Shown: positions 50,863 through 61,987 of the stretch, piece by piece
How the letters are laid out: each line of letters starts with the position of its first letter
How positions within the stretch are numbered: position 1 is the stretch's first letter
Assembly (NCBI RefSeq): GCF_026262505.1
Contig: NC_067206.1
Coordinates: 32,999,896-33,063,895 of the forward strand
DNA from: Trichomonas vaginalis G3
Lineage: Eukaryota > Parabasalia > Trichomonadida > Trichomonadidae
Direction of reading: 5' to 3'
DNA length: 64,000 bases
Program-made: the position numbers and the translations under genes
Notes under the pieces: generated by a model
Told to the model about the DNA's origin: nothing
The model's database searches: none
What the model saw: only the letters and a program-made list of their open reading frames with translations

Positions 50863-53383
50863 TCACATTAAAATGAATGGCGTAAGATATGTGGCCGATA
50901 TCTTGAATTCATGGCGGATTTTACACGTGACTGATGTATCACAATCATCATTAAAAGCAATGCTTGGAATACCTTGTGATATAAGTGTTTCTTTTACAGC
51001 TCGTGGAGCTGAGAAAGTGCCACAACTGCGAAGATTGATACAGCCTGAAAAAACGTCACTGCCAAATGATACTTCAATCTTAGATGATGAAAAGAAAACA
51101 AGGCTCAAACTTCTGCAATTTTTGAAGGCTTGGTAGTTGATTCTATTAATCTTATTGCCGCTGAAGAAAACACGCAAAAGACGTGGGCTGCCCATAAATG
51201 CATTACTACCAATGACCTCAGTGTCAGTAGGAACAACAAAATTCTTAATATCGCTGTATGGAATAAAAACAATAAGTTGCGTCTGATTGAAGTTCATTAG
51301 AGCACCGTTGTAAAATGAAAAGTTTTCTTCATATTGGGAAAGTTTGATCTCTTTAAGACTGATGCAATTTGAACAACATCCACCTTCAATAGTTTGAAGA
51401 TTGCCATTAGTCGCCATAGATACATCGTTAAGAGAATCACAGTCTTGGAATGCAAAGCTCTTAATGAAATGAAGGGTCTGAGGAATAGTGAACCCTGTCA
51501 AAGAACTGCAACCTTTAAATGCATAAATATTGATCTCGCAAACACCACCCCTAAGTTCGAGTGTTGTCAGAGAAGTACAATATTGACACATCATCTGTGA
51601 AATGTTGCAACAGATTGATAAATCGGTGATTTTGCTTGCATTGAATGCGGCTGAACCAATAGTGCTAACTGAGTCTGAAAGTCTGACCGAAGTGATTCCA
51701 CTCCACATGAATGCTGCAATGCCAATACTAGTTAATGAATTAAGTGTAGCAATTCCGAGATTTTTAAGATTCGTGCATGATTGAAATGCATAATTTCCAA
51801 TGCTCTCTATTGATTTTGGAAGGGTGATATATTTAAGATTGTAAGCATCAATAAAACAAGAATCTGGAATTGATTTCAGTTGATTTCCTAAGAATGTCAC
51901 ATTCTCGAGATTATGGCATGCTGCAAATGCTTTGCCTTCTATTTTTTTCAAACCCGGAGGCATTTCTATTGATTGAATATAAGAATTGGCAAATGCAGAT
52001 GCTCCTATTGTCATACTATCATTGTTTTCAAAGTAGACATGTTTGAATTTTTTCATTAAGAACGTTTGTGCTGCTATATAATTGCATTCAGATTTGATTC
52101 TAACTATTGAGTCTTGATTTGACCCCAGATAAATAAATAATGTTTGATTCTTATCAGTATACATACTAAAGCCATCCACAACAATGTTTGGATTCTGTGA
52201 GTCAATAATAATATTATCAATTGAACTAAATGCACCATCACCCAGAGTTTGCAATGATTCGGGGAGAGAAATATGAGTCAAACTAAAACAATTTGAAAAA
52301 GCTTCTTTTCCAATTTCCCGTAGTTTTGATGGCAATACTATATTTTTGAGACTATAGCAGTATAAAAATGCTCCATCTTGAATTGATGTTATGTTTTCAG
52401 TCAGGTATACTGTTACCAGTGATGTGCACAAATAAAACATATTATCCGCAACATATGTAACTAAACTTGGGAAAGTAAAAGAAGCAATAGGACACCCACA
52501 CATACTCCATGAATTGATTTTTGTAATTTTTTTATGCATATTAATTTCAGTGAGCTTAGAGCCTCTAAATGCTGAGTATGAAATTACTGTTACATATTCA
52601 GGGACAGTAAATGATCCAGTTTTTGTCGAAACAACAAAAAATAGAGTATTGTTATTAGTACCTGAATAAATGATCTTTCCATCAGTTTTAAAAGTAGGAT
52701 TTCTTTCATCAATTATAATTTCAGTTAACGGACAACCAGAAAAGGTTGATCCATCAATTGAAGTGCATTTCCATGGGATAAAAAAAGATGTGAACTTACA
52801 ATCAGCGAAAACATCACCACCAATATAGGCTAAATTCGAGTTCCGATTAATATTAACTCTCACAAGGCCACTATTATAGAAAACCTTGCCAAAAGTTGTC
52901 CATCCATCAATTGATGTCAGGGAATCTGGAAAAGTAATCTCTGTCAAACTAAAGGTTTCTTGGAAACAAGCAGAACCAATTCGATTTAAATTTGGTGGAA
53001 GAATGATGGATCTTAGTTTTTTGCATTGGTAAAATAGGGCATAGTTCAGAAATGTTAGTTCTGTGCATGAACTCATATCAACAGTTTCAAAGGCGGATGT
53101 CGCAAAAACAAGTTTAGCAGTGTCTCTCAGTTTACTGCCTGTTTCAAATGAAATGGATGTGATAGCATCCTTACATGAAAAAAACAAGCTATTTGCAACA
53201 ACTTCTTTGCCTGGTTGTTGTGGAATGGTCGTACACAATTTTGGAAAAACATAAGCACCTTTAAGATTGGATGGAACAAATGTAAGAGTGCTCCAATCAT
53301 CAGTAAATTTAACATCATAGTTATCTTCTTGGACACATAATAAATAGAGGAGAAACAGAAAAAAAAAGATGATCCGATTTTTT
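50863..53383 (-). pseudogene. BspA-like leucine-rich-repeat protein, cut from its start codon
   Basis: A long run of BspA-type repeats (TIGASAFANSYIQSIEMP, SIGNYAFQSCTNLKNL) follows an N-terminal hydrophobic signal-like segment (NRIIFFFLFLLYLLCVQ). About 835 residues are open and end without a membrane helix. The frame has no in-frame ATG; it opens only by reading into the inverted repeat of the element at 53384-58104. The flank on the far side of that element has an ATG (minus strand, 58114-58116) followed by AAAAAAATC. With the element removed this would give an almost in-frame MKK start, one base off in an A-run. The element therefore inserted at the start codon of a recently functional gene. 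Confidence 0.85.
53376..53383. repeat. 8-bp target duplication, left (GATTTTTT)
   Basis: Repeated at 58105-58112 directly outside the other end of the element. Confidence 0.8.
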
Positions 53384-54312
53384 GAGATATAAAAATTGCT
53401 CACATTTGCTCACATTTTGGCACTTTTTTGTACGTTTGTCAAAAAATTGTGAGGAAGATCTCACAAAAATAGTCAAAATGTGAGCAAATTTTGAGAAGTG
53501 CTCACATTTTGACATACGATTATTTTCATACGTTTTTTTGATGAATTCTAATAAAACTTCATTACCACTTTCAGAACGAAGCGTAACTTTTCAGCACGTA
53601 ACGCTCTATCATGTGTAGTGACATATTATTCAAAAAAACTCAGATTGCTTATCTTATAATAACAATTTCATTAGAAAAAATGCACGATTTCACGCTAAAA
53701 CTTTGAAGCAATTCTTAAATTCGGATAAAAAATCGATATGTATTACACTTTAAACTTCAAAAAATGGTTCAAAATTTAGACTTAGTTTATCTTAACAATA
53801 TAGCAGATTTTAAGCCGAACAAGTAGGAGTAATAGAAATAGCTCTTGAAAATAATTACAATTAGTAATATGTAAGTCAAAGTTCGAGTATTCTAATAAAT
53901 AAACGTTCCGGATTTTCTTTACTACAAGAATCAATACTTAATATATAGAAGCAACAGTAAAAACTTATTAGAGATTCAAAAAGAAAGTTGACTAAAGAGA
54001 ATCTTTTTATATAAGTAATTTTATTTTTTTGAAATACGAGATCGAATAAACATGTATTTTATTTTATTACTATAATAATACGTTTTTACATAGTAAGAAA
54101 GTTTAGAGACTGAAATGAAATTAAAAATTGAGAAAAAAATAAAGCTTTTCTATAAAAATTCATATTAATATATAGTATAATGATATTACAATTTATTGAT
54201 AGTTGTGTTAGAAAAAAGGTACATTCACTATTTTTGACAAAATTTTAAATTTTCATGGGGTTGTAAATCTTATAATAACTAGATGAATAAGGAATAAATC
54301 CCAGTATGATGT
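53384..54312 (+). repeat. Left inverted repeat of the 4.7-kb element
   Basis: About 929 bases matching 57178-58104 in reverse, ending at CCCAGTATGATGT. Only a few differences are seen, one in a TAATAATA tract near 54080. Confidence 0.9.
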
Positions 54313-55885
54313 GCATCATTATATTAAACACTATATGTAAGGCTGGTGATTCTATTAACACTTATGAAGATCTATAGTATTTGAGCAGATAAATTTGATA
54401 ATTTCCAAAACTCTTATATTTCAAAATTAAAGTGTGCGAATGCATTTAAATGAGAGCAAAAAGAGATTGATGCTGTTAAAACTATGTGTTAATTTGCAAT
54501 TATTTCGCATCACAAGAACTACCCAGTAAATTCGGCTATCTTTCTTTGCAATTATTCTCCATTATACATATAATATAATGGTTAGGGTTTGAAGAAAAGT
54601 TACTAGAGAATTATTGACTTTTGAAATAATGCAGAATTTTACTTGAAGAAATCATTAATTTATGAGTTCCAAATTGCTAAGCATGACGAAGGATCATTAA
54701 ATTTGCTACAATTAAATACACTTATTGCAGAATTAAGATTTTTGAAATTAAAAGTTTGAAATATTGCCTTTTTGAATAAAAATTTAAATTTTATTATATA
54801 ATCATGATAATATCTTATAGAAATTAAAAGAAAATATTTTAAACCATTCAAATATTTTGAATGTCTTATCAATTTAAAATATTAAAAGATAGCTTGATTT
54901 TATCATCATTAGTTGTTATCAAAGTTTTCTTCTTTTGATGAACAACAGTAAATGATTTGTTAATTACTTGTCTTCCTTTTTCGCAGCAAAATCGAAAGTT
55001 ATGATGATAATCTTGCTCTCAATTTTGAAACTCTCTGATTTACAAGTAAGCATTCCTTTGGAAAAGCAGTCCTATTCTGTTTTCAAGATATTTTAAAGCC
55101 TCAATTTCATACAATGCGCAGATCTATTCGAAATTGCAAGAACTCTCAAGAAAAATGCAGCAGCAAAGAAGATTCCATAGTTTCTAGCATCAAAAATTTA
55201 CAACCTTAATACAACAGTTAAAGAGAAGCTCGAAAAGAAAATATTTAACCATAAAGCTGGAAACCATTCGATATCTACTATTGGATCTAATAAAAAGTTA
55301 ATTATAACATATTTAACATGCTATTTGTTGACTTTGTTCCATTATATTACCATATATACCTTTTTGAAATCTAAAATATTTTTACAATTTTAACCATGTG
55401 TTGTTGAAACCATATATCAATCTTAGCTAAAGTATAGTTTATGAGTCTGTCACCATCTAACGTATGAATTTTCAAAAATGTCAAATATGTTCATTTTTTC
55501 TGTAGATTCAGCCATAATTTCACGTTGTTATACTATTCAACTATTATTTAATATTTTTATCGATTTAAATATATGATGAGATGCTTAGTTCTCCTGGAAA
55601 TCGATTTTTAATCGCAATTTTAACTTTCCAAAAAAAATTCAAAAATAAAAATCCCTCTCAATTTTCTAAGTTTTATAACTCGCCAAATCTCTAGCCAAAT
55701 TTTTTTGGCCCGTATAAATATTGTTTGGCACTATATAGGGATGCTATTTATCATATTTTCATCCCATTTTACTGTTATCGCCTAGTGAATGTACCTTTGT
55801 TAGAAAAAATATACAACTAAAATGTCAGTTTTAAAAAATTTAAAAATTATATTAAAACAATAGTCATTGAGGATGGTTAATTGCA

Positions 55886-55954
55886 AAAACTCAAGAAACT
55901 ATCATTATCTCTCTTTGCTTAACACATCTACAACTGGAAACATCATTCCAAATG
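55886..55954 (+). repeat. 69-bp direct repeat, first copy
   Basis: AAAACTCAAGAAACTATCAT and the rest of the unit are identical to 56007-56075. Confidence 0.9.
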
Positions 55955-56006
55955 AAGTTCCTCAGTCTCGTCAAAATTTCTCTCTCATCTACAACAAGCT
56001 TAACTC

Positions 56007-56075
56007 AAAACTCAAGAAACTATCATTATCTCTCTTTGCTTAACACATCTACAACTGGAAACATCATTCCAAATG
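56007..56075 (+). repeat. 69-bp direct repeat, second copy
   Basis: An exact copy of 55886-55954, with 52 bases between the two. Confidence 0.9.
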
Positions 56076-57177
56076 TTGCATTCAAGAATCCTATTATTAT
56101 TCTTTCTTTCAATCTTTTATATTTACTCTTTAAATTCTAATATAATATAAATTCTTCATTTCCTTTGTTTAAACTTTTTTCATTTTAATACCATTTTATC
56201 AGATAGTAATTTTTGTTTTTCTCTGACCAAAAATCTTCTCAATTTAACTCCACCTTCACAAAAATTCATTGAGTTCTCTCAAAATTCTTGTATTTTTGGT
56301 ATACTTAAAGTATCATCTTCAAATATTTTTTTGGAGAAAATTGACTTTGCATAATATCGTAATACTTTTTAAGGCAGATAGATTTACCGTAAGTTGAAGA
56401 ACTTTTAATTTGAACAGAAATTATTCAACAAATATTCTTTTTATTTGATCAAGATACGTATACCAATATGATCTACTTGCTAGGGATATGTAGATCACGT
56501 TCAGAATTTGCCAAGTTTGGTGAATATCTATGGGATTAGGGACATCTATTTAATTTAAGAACTAAAAATTAGCATAGGCGTATTATGCTGTTACTGAAAT
56601 ATATTTTGGATGTATAAATTTTTACTTAATACTCTTTTATTGTTATCATTTTTAAAGATTTTTTATTATGAGCAAAAAAATGGCAAGACAATAATATATT
56701 GTACATGCAATTTATTATTACTGAATAAATTTATCAATCAAATTTGATCACATACAATTTTTACAGATAAATACATTATCTCAAAAAATATCTATATATT
56801 AGTATATGTTACACGAAATGTAATAAAATGTATTACTTTGGTTTATCAATTTATAAATAAGAATGAAAATTTGTTATAGCTTTGTTCCAATATTTATTTT
56901 TATATATTTAAGTTATCCATTTTACTGTTTTCATTCATATTTATAACAAAATTAGAGTCCTTACATTATTTATCTTATTTCAATAGTGATAAAAATCAAC
57001 TATATTTTGTAAGATCTTAAAAAGTGACAAAAATGGAAAACTACATTAAATTTATTTATAAGGATACAAAATTATATGTCATTCCACCAAGAGCGGTTAA
57101 AGCATTAACACTTTATTTATATATATCTCACAAGCTAAGTTTACCTCTAAACACATTCGAATTAACAACAAATAACT

Positions 57178-58104
57178 ACATCATACTGGGATTTATTCCT
57201 TATTCATCTAGTTATTATAAGATTTACAACCCCATGAAAATTTAAAATTTTGTCAAAAATAGTGAATGTACCTTTTTTCTAACACAACTATCAATAAATT
57301 GTAATATCATTATACTATATATTAATATGAATTTTTATAGAAAAGCTTTATTTTTTTCTCAATTTTTAATTTCATTTCAGTCTCTAAACTTTCTTACTAT
57401 GTAAAAACGTATTATATATAATAAAATAAAATACATGTTTATTCGATCTCGTATTTCAAAAAAATAAAATTACTTATATAAAAAGATTCTCTTTAGTCAA
57501 CTTTCTTTTTGAATCTCTAATAAGTTTTTACTGTTGCTTCTATATATTAAGTATTGATTCTTGTAGTAAAGAAAATCCGGAACGTTTATTTATTAGAATA
57601 CTCGAACTTTGACTTACATATTACTAATTGTAATTATTTTCAAGAGCTATTTCTATTACTCCTACTTGTTCGGCTTAAAATCTGCTATATTGTTAAGATA
57701 AACTAAGTCTAAATTTTGAACCATTTTTTGAAGTTTAAAGTGTAATACATATCGATTTTTTATCCGAATTTAAGAATTGCTTCAAAGTTTTAGCGTGAAA
57801 TCGTGCATTTTTTCTAATGAAATTGTTATTATAAGATAAGCAATCTGAGTTTTTTTGAATAATATGTCACTACACATGATAGAGCGTTACGTGCTGAAAA
57901 GTTACGCTTCGTTCTGAAAGTGGTAATGAAGTTTTATTAGAATTCATCAAAAAAACGTATGAAAATAATCGTATGTCAAAATGTGAGCACTTCTCAAAAT
58001 TTGCTCACATTTTGACTATTTTTGTGAGATCTTCCTCACAATTTTTTGACAAACGTACAAAAAAGTGCCAAAATGTGAGCAAATGTGAGCAATTTTTATA
58101 TCTC
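57178..58104 (-). repeat. Right inverted repeat of the 4.7-kb element
   Basis: Inverted counterpart of 53384-54312, about 927 bases. Confidence 0.9.
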
Positions 58105-58112
58105 GATTTTTT
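58105..58112. repeat. 8-bp target duplication, right (GATTTTTT)
   Basis: Pairs with 53376-53383. It is followed by TCATAAATTTG, which on the minus strand holds the displaced ATG of the BspA-like gene. Confidence 0.8.
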
Positions 58113-58349
58113 TCATAAATTTGATGTAGAGTTCACATCAAATAAGGCAAATCCCCAAACCTGCTTATCTTTAGTATAGGAGTACTTATTTGAGGGATTT
58201 ACTCATATGAAAAAGTTCAAAATAGAGAGCTCAAATCTAAAATTGTTTTTAAAATTATTTTTTGAGATTTTATTGTTTTATTTTTGTTTAGCAAAAAAAA
58301 CTTTTTTTATAAAAAAAGAAAATAAATATATATTATAATACAACAGAAG

Positions 58350-61300
58350 TTAACGTCTTCTTCTTTCTGTGAACTTTGATGCTATGCTTGAAGAAAGTGC
58401 CTTGAAATTGTATAAAACGATGAACAAAGCGAACAAACAAAAAGCAGCCAATGACGCCTCCAACTGAGAACCGATTTCGAACGCTACATCATTAGACTCC
58501 TTAACTTCGCACTTAATTTCAACATCCTTTCTCTTTCTGTCGACTTCAACTGTTGGGCAAGAGAATTCAGCACCACTTCTAACAGATGCAACTCTTACAT
58601 TGTATTTCTCATCAGTGCAATTCGTGAAGAAGAAGAAACCAGTGTTCTGTGACTGGAACTTGAAATCTTGAACAACAATTCCTCCTTCTTTTTCAAGCAA
58701 AACAACTAATGAATCCAACATTGCTGGTTGAATATCAACTGTTCCGAATACATCGTAATTCTTCGCTGGTCTTATTGAGTTGAATTTGAGTCCTTCGTAA
58801 TCAGCCTCTCCCAATTCAACAACAATTGATCCTGGAGTGATTCTTCCGGCCTTGGATGTTCCTGTTGCAGCAGCTGTAACTGTGTAACTCATGTTTGGAA
58901 GGAGATTGCCAAGTCTGAAGTTACCCTTTACATCTGTAACATCAGAGATCTTCTCGCCATTTGAGAAATGTGCTGTAACTTCAACATCTGGTTCTGGTCG
59001 GCCAGAAATTGACTTCACTTCACCTGAAATTCCGAATCTTGATCTGATGACAGAGAAATGAAGTTGTTGGTCAGCGCCGTCCTTGAGGGTGAATGATGCC
59101 ATTGATGGTTCGAAGACGTGCTCGCGTTTGATTGGCTTTACGAAGTATTCTCCTGGTGCCAAATTTGTGAACAAAGCGGATTTTCCGGAAACTGTTGTTG
59201 TCATCTTGAATCCGTCGGTTCTTGTGAGTGCGAGTAATGTTCCATGGGCCTTTTCATCAGAGAACTCAGCAGAAATCGTTGCAAGCTTTTCTGCATCTAA
59301 ATCAAAGGAGTTTTCGTGTCTGATGATGTTGTAGCCGGCTTTTGTGGCTGAAAGTGTGATATTTGCATTCGATGGGTGTGAGCCGAGTGTAAAGGATCCG
59401 GCGGCGGTTGTTGTGGTCTGACCAATTATCTTTCCGGTAGAGTCAGATGCAGTGACTTGGACACCTTCTAGAGGAGGGAAGATGCGGCCGCTGTATTCTA
59501 CACCACGGATGACTTCGAATTGGATACCACAGCCTGAGCAATCCTTTGGAACAGAGACCTGTAATGAAGATGGCTCAACGTAGAATGGGGCTGCAACAGC
59601 AACTTGTACGGTAACAAGCTCATTGAGGTCTTGTGTGAATTTGTATGGGGCTTGGATGCGCTTGTTGTTTACGAAAACTTCAGATTTTGATTCTGCAACG
59701 TCATTCTTTATAACAACTTCACGCTCGATCTTAGATACGATAATACGGGTATTCTCTCTCAAGTCTGTTGCCTCGAAAATGTGGCAATCGGCTGGACTGA
59801 TGACCGTAGATTCGACTTCTACGTCATTACTTCCACGCTGGAGGCTTAGAGTCTTCTCGCCGCACTGGACAGTCATGGCGTGGGATGAAACCACTGTAAA
59901 CTTATACGCTTTCTGTACAGCAACCTTGTTTGCGTTCACATTCTTAGATGTGACCTGGAGTGAAGTGACAAGGTCGGACCAGACTTGGTTGGAAGGATGG
60001 TTCAATTTGAGGGAATATGTTCCGAAATCGACTTCCTCTTCGAAATGGCCGTTGACATCAACAGGAATCTGGTATTTGAACTGGGAATTGGACATGGTGA
60101 GCTTCAAGTCGCTGCACTCGTTAATGCACTGTACGGATCCGGTGACTTTGGCCTTAATTGAGCGGAATTTGATGGAATCGCTTGGAGCTTGAACTGTGAA
60201 CTCGTAGGACTCAAATCCACACTCTGAAACAGCCTTTACGACAACATCCTTGCCGAATGGGGCTGAAACAGTGAAGGATTTGTTGGTAACTGTAAATGAT
60301 TGGGAAATTGCACCAGAAAATGTAAGATCTGCGGATGAGCATTCAACTGTACCGCTGATCTTAGCGTTCTGTACTGTAATTTGGAGGTTTTCTATTGGTA
60401 ATGTCTGGATTGCTTCAATTTGTGGAATATTGAATGTATAGAATGGAAGTTCAGCGCGTAATGATGGTGTCTGTGTTGGCTGGATGCTGTTGAAGCAGAA
60501 TTCACCATTTGCGTTTGTTGTTGTCTTTGAATTTGCTGGTAATAAAATGAGGGGAACTCCAGCGAGTGGTTGGCCATTGGGGTACTTTACGGAACCACTG
60601 ATGGAAATACCGAGGAATTGTAATGATAATGGCGTTGGAAGTTGAGATGATGTAACTGAAAATGATAATTGAGAGATAGAAACGCCTTTTTCAGCACTGT
60701 TGAGTACGTAGTTGCCAACATTGAGGTTCTTGAGTAAGAAGAAGCCATCCGAATCTGTCTCTACTTCACGTTGTGCTGAGCCAGATAATAAAAGTTTGAT
60801 TTTTCTCGGTGTGACGCCTTCTGGGAAGACAACCTTACCGTTCTGTGGCCAGTCTGTAATAAGAAGAGGTGGGCAGACAGCGCAATCGTTCTCTACAACA
60901 ATTGTTTGTGGATCTGCGATTGCATCTTTGACTTGGACTGTATATTTGCCAGAATAAACTGGGCCAACTGAGAAGGTGCCATCTGGTGATGATGTTGTCG
61001 TAAGGTGGATGTTTCCATCAACTTGATCAACTTGAACATTTAAAGAAGCTGAAACGTGGACAATTGATCCTGTAGATGTTCTAGTTGTAATTTTACCTGA
61101 AATTGCGAAACCAAGAATTTGGAAGTCAATATCGCTGTTGAATGGGAAGTTGACATTCTTTGTTGCTGGAGAAAAGACCATTCCTTGTGGACCACGTACT
61201 GAAACAACGAGTTCGTGGTTTGCAGGTGTTGGGATAAGCCAATAGCCACTTGGCTGAACTTCGGCTTCATCAACAGTTGATCCTTGTGGAGTTTTAACGA

Positions 61301-61421
61301 CAACTGTGAGTTTAGAAAGAAGTTCGGCATTATTTCCATTATATGGGAAATTAATCTTAATGAATCCGCCAACGCCAACATCTTCTGCAGCGATGGCTGA
61401 GATAAATAAGAGATTAAACAT
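58350..61421 (-). CDS. NOMO-like ER membrane protein (BOS complex subunit)
   Basis: This 1023-residue protein has a signal peptide (MFNLLFISAIAAED) and a chain of carboxypeptidase-regulatory-like/Ig-like beta domains (for example GKITTRTSTG, GSVKYPNGQPLAGVPLILLP and GRIFPPLEGVQVTASDSTGK). One membrane helix lies near the C-terminus (SLAAFCLFALFIVLYNF). Order and local words (VGGFIKINF at the start, SSHAMTVQCG and DCHIFEATD in the middle, PGEYFVKPIKREHVFEPS later) match eukaryotic NOMO, which sits at the ER translocon in the BOS complex that helps multipass membrane proteins fold. Human NOMO is about 1220 residues, so this is a somewhat short version. Confidence 0.9.
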   Translation of the reverse strand: MFNLLFISAIAAEDVGVGGFIKINFPYNGNNAELLSKLTVVVKTPQGSTVDEAEVQPSGYWLIPTPANHELVVSVRGPQGMVFSPATKNVNFPFNSDIDFQILGFAISGKITTRTSTGSIVHVSASLNVQVDQVDGNIHLTTTSSPDGTFSVGPVYSGKYTVQVKDAIADPQTIVVENDCAVCPPLLITDWPQNGKVVFPEGVTPRKIKLLLSGSAQREVETDSDGFFLLKNLNVGNYVLNSAEKGVSISQLSFSVTSSQLPTPLSLQFLGISISGSVKYPNGQPLAGVPLILLPANSKTTTNANGEFCFNSIQPTQTPSLRAELPFYTFNIPQIEAIQTLPIENLQITVQNAKISGTVECSSADLTFSGAISQSFTVTNKSFTVSAPFGKDVVVKAVSECGFESYEFTVQAPSDSIKFRSIKAKVTGSVQCINECSDLKLTMSNSQFKYQIPVDVNGHFEEEVDFGTYSLKLNHPSNQVWSDLVTSLQVTSKNVNANKVAVQKAYKFTVVSSHAMTVQCGEKTLSLQRGSNDVEVESTVISPADCHIFEATDLRENTRIIVSKIEREVVIKNDVAESKSEVFVNNKRIQAPYKFTQDLNELVTVQVAVAAPFYVEPSSLQVSVPKDCSGCGIQFEVIRGVEYSGRIFPPLEGVQVTASDSTGKIIGQTTTTAAGSFTLGSHPSNANITLSATKAGYNIIRHENSFDLDAEKLATISAEFSDEKAHGTLLALTRTDGFKMTTTVSGKSALFTNLAPGEYFVKPIKREHVFEPSMASFTLKDGADQQLHFSVIRSRFGISGEVKSISGRPEPDVEVTAHFSNGEKISDVTDVKGNFRLGNLLPNMSYTVTAAATGTSKAGRITPGSIVVELGEADYEGLKFNSIRPAKNYDVFGTVDIQPAMLDSLVVLLEKEGGIVVQDFKFQSQNTGFFFFTNCTDEKYNVRVASVRSGAEFSCPTVEVDRKRKDVEIKCEVKESNDVAFEIGSQLEASLAAFCLFALFIVLYNFKALSSSIASKFTERRRR

Positions 61422-61987
61422 TTATGGCCAAAAAAAATCCGGGAACGATCATTTTCTCCTCAAAAATATTTGTTAAGCAACAATCTTACACTTAAATGCT
61501 TCTTCTTGATAGGACTTATTGTGGAAACCAGAAAAAATAAAAATAATGAGTAAAACAAAAGAAATAAAAGTTCGAATTTTAGAATAATGCATAAATACTT
61601 GTCATATTCATTAGATTATATATTTACTCCATTCAAAATAGATTTGTGATATTGCTGGTTAGATTTACCATAATTTTGATTATCATTCAATAATTTCATC
61701 GATTAAGTTGATTTATTTCACATAAACTCACATAAGTCTAGAGATATTAAAAGAAAAAAGAGCAGCTTGCATAAGAAATATTAATATATATTTAGTTTCA
61801 GAGGGATTATGAGTGAAAATTTATTTGAACTTCTTGATTTCATAATGGATCCGTTATACCAGAATTATATAGACAAAAGTACAATCATCATCTGAAACCC
61901 ACACATCTAACCCTTTTTGAAATAAAATTTTGGAAAAAGAAATAAATAAAGAGGTAAATTTCATGAATATTTTATTATTACAACAAA
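61422..61987. other. Intergenic region, no gene seen
   Basis: About 565 AT-rich bases upstream of the NOMO gene. No consensus initiator is evident before its ATG, and no other feature is recognised. Confidence 0.5.

Larger units (their letters stand above)
54313..57177. other. AT-rich interior of the 4.7-kb element
   Basis: No frame longer than about 75 codons exists. Small frames at 54660-54872 and 55952-56140 have no recognisable homology. A piece resembling the inner part of the inverted repeat (TAGTGAATGTACCTTTGTTAG) occurs near 55784, suggesting the interior is built partly from old element ends. Confidence 0.6.
53384..58104. mobile_element. Recent 4.7-kb long-TIR DNA transposon (Mutator-like?)
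   Basis: The element has inverted repeats of about 930 bp with almost perfect identity and an 8-bp GATTTTTT target duplication. Its ends start GAGATATAAAAATTGCTCAC. Long inverted repeats with 8-9 bp duplications are typical of Mutator-like elements; this family placement is inference. The 2.87-kb interior has only small frames, so it is non-autonomous. It interrupts the 5' end of a BspA-like gene. The near-identity of the repeats indicates very recent movement or gene conversion between ends. Confidence 0.85.

Noticed and set aside
57024-57245. 73-codon frame at the inner edge of the right inverted repeat
   Set aside because: It ends in the repeat, has no homology and its mirror is not present at the left end.
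59623-60192. 189-codon frame opposite NOMO
   Set aside because: NOMO has clear family similarity across this stretch; the frame is a shadow.
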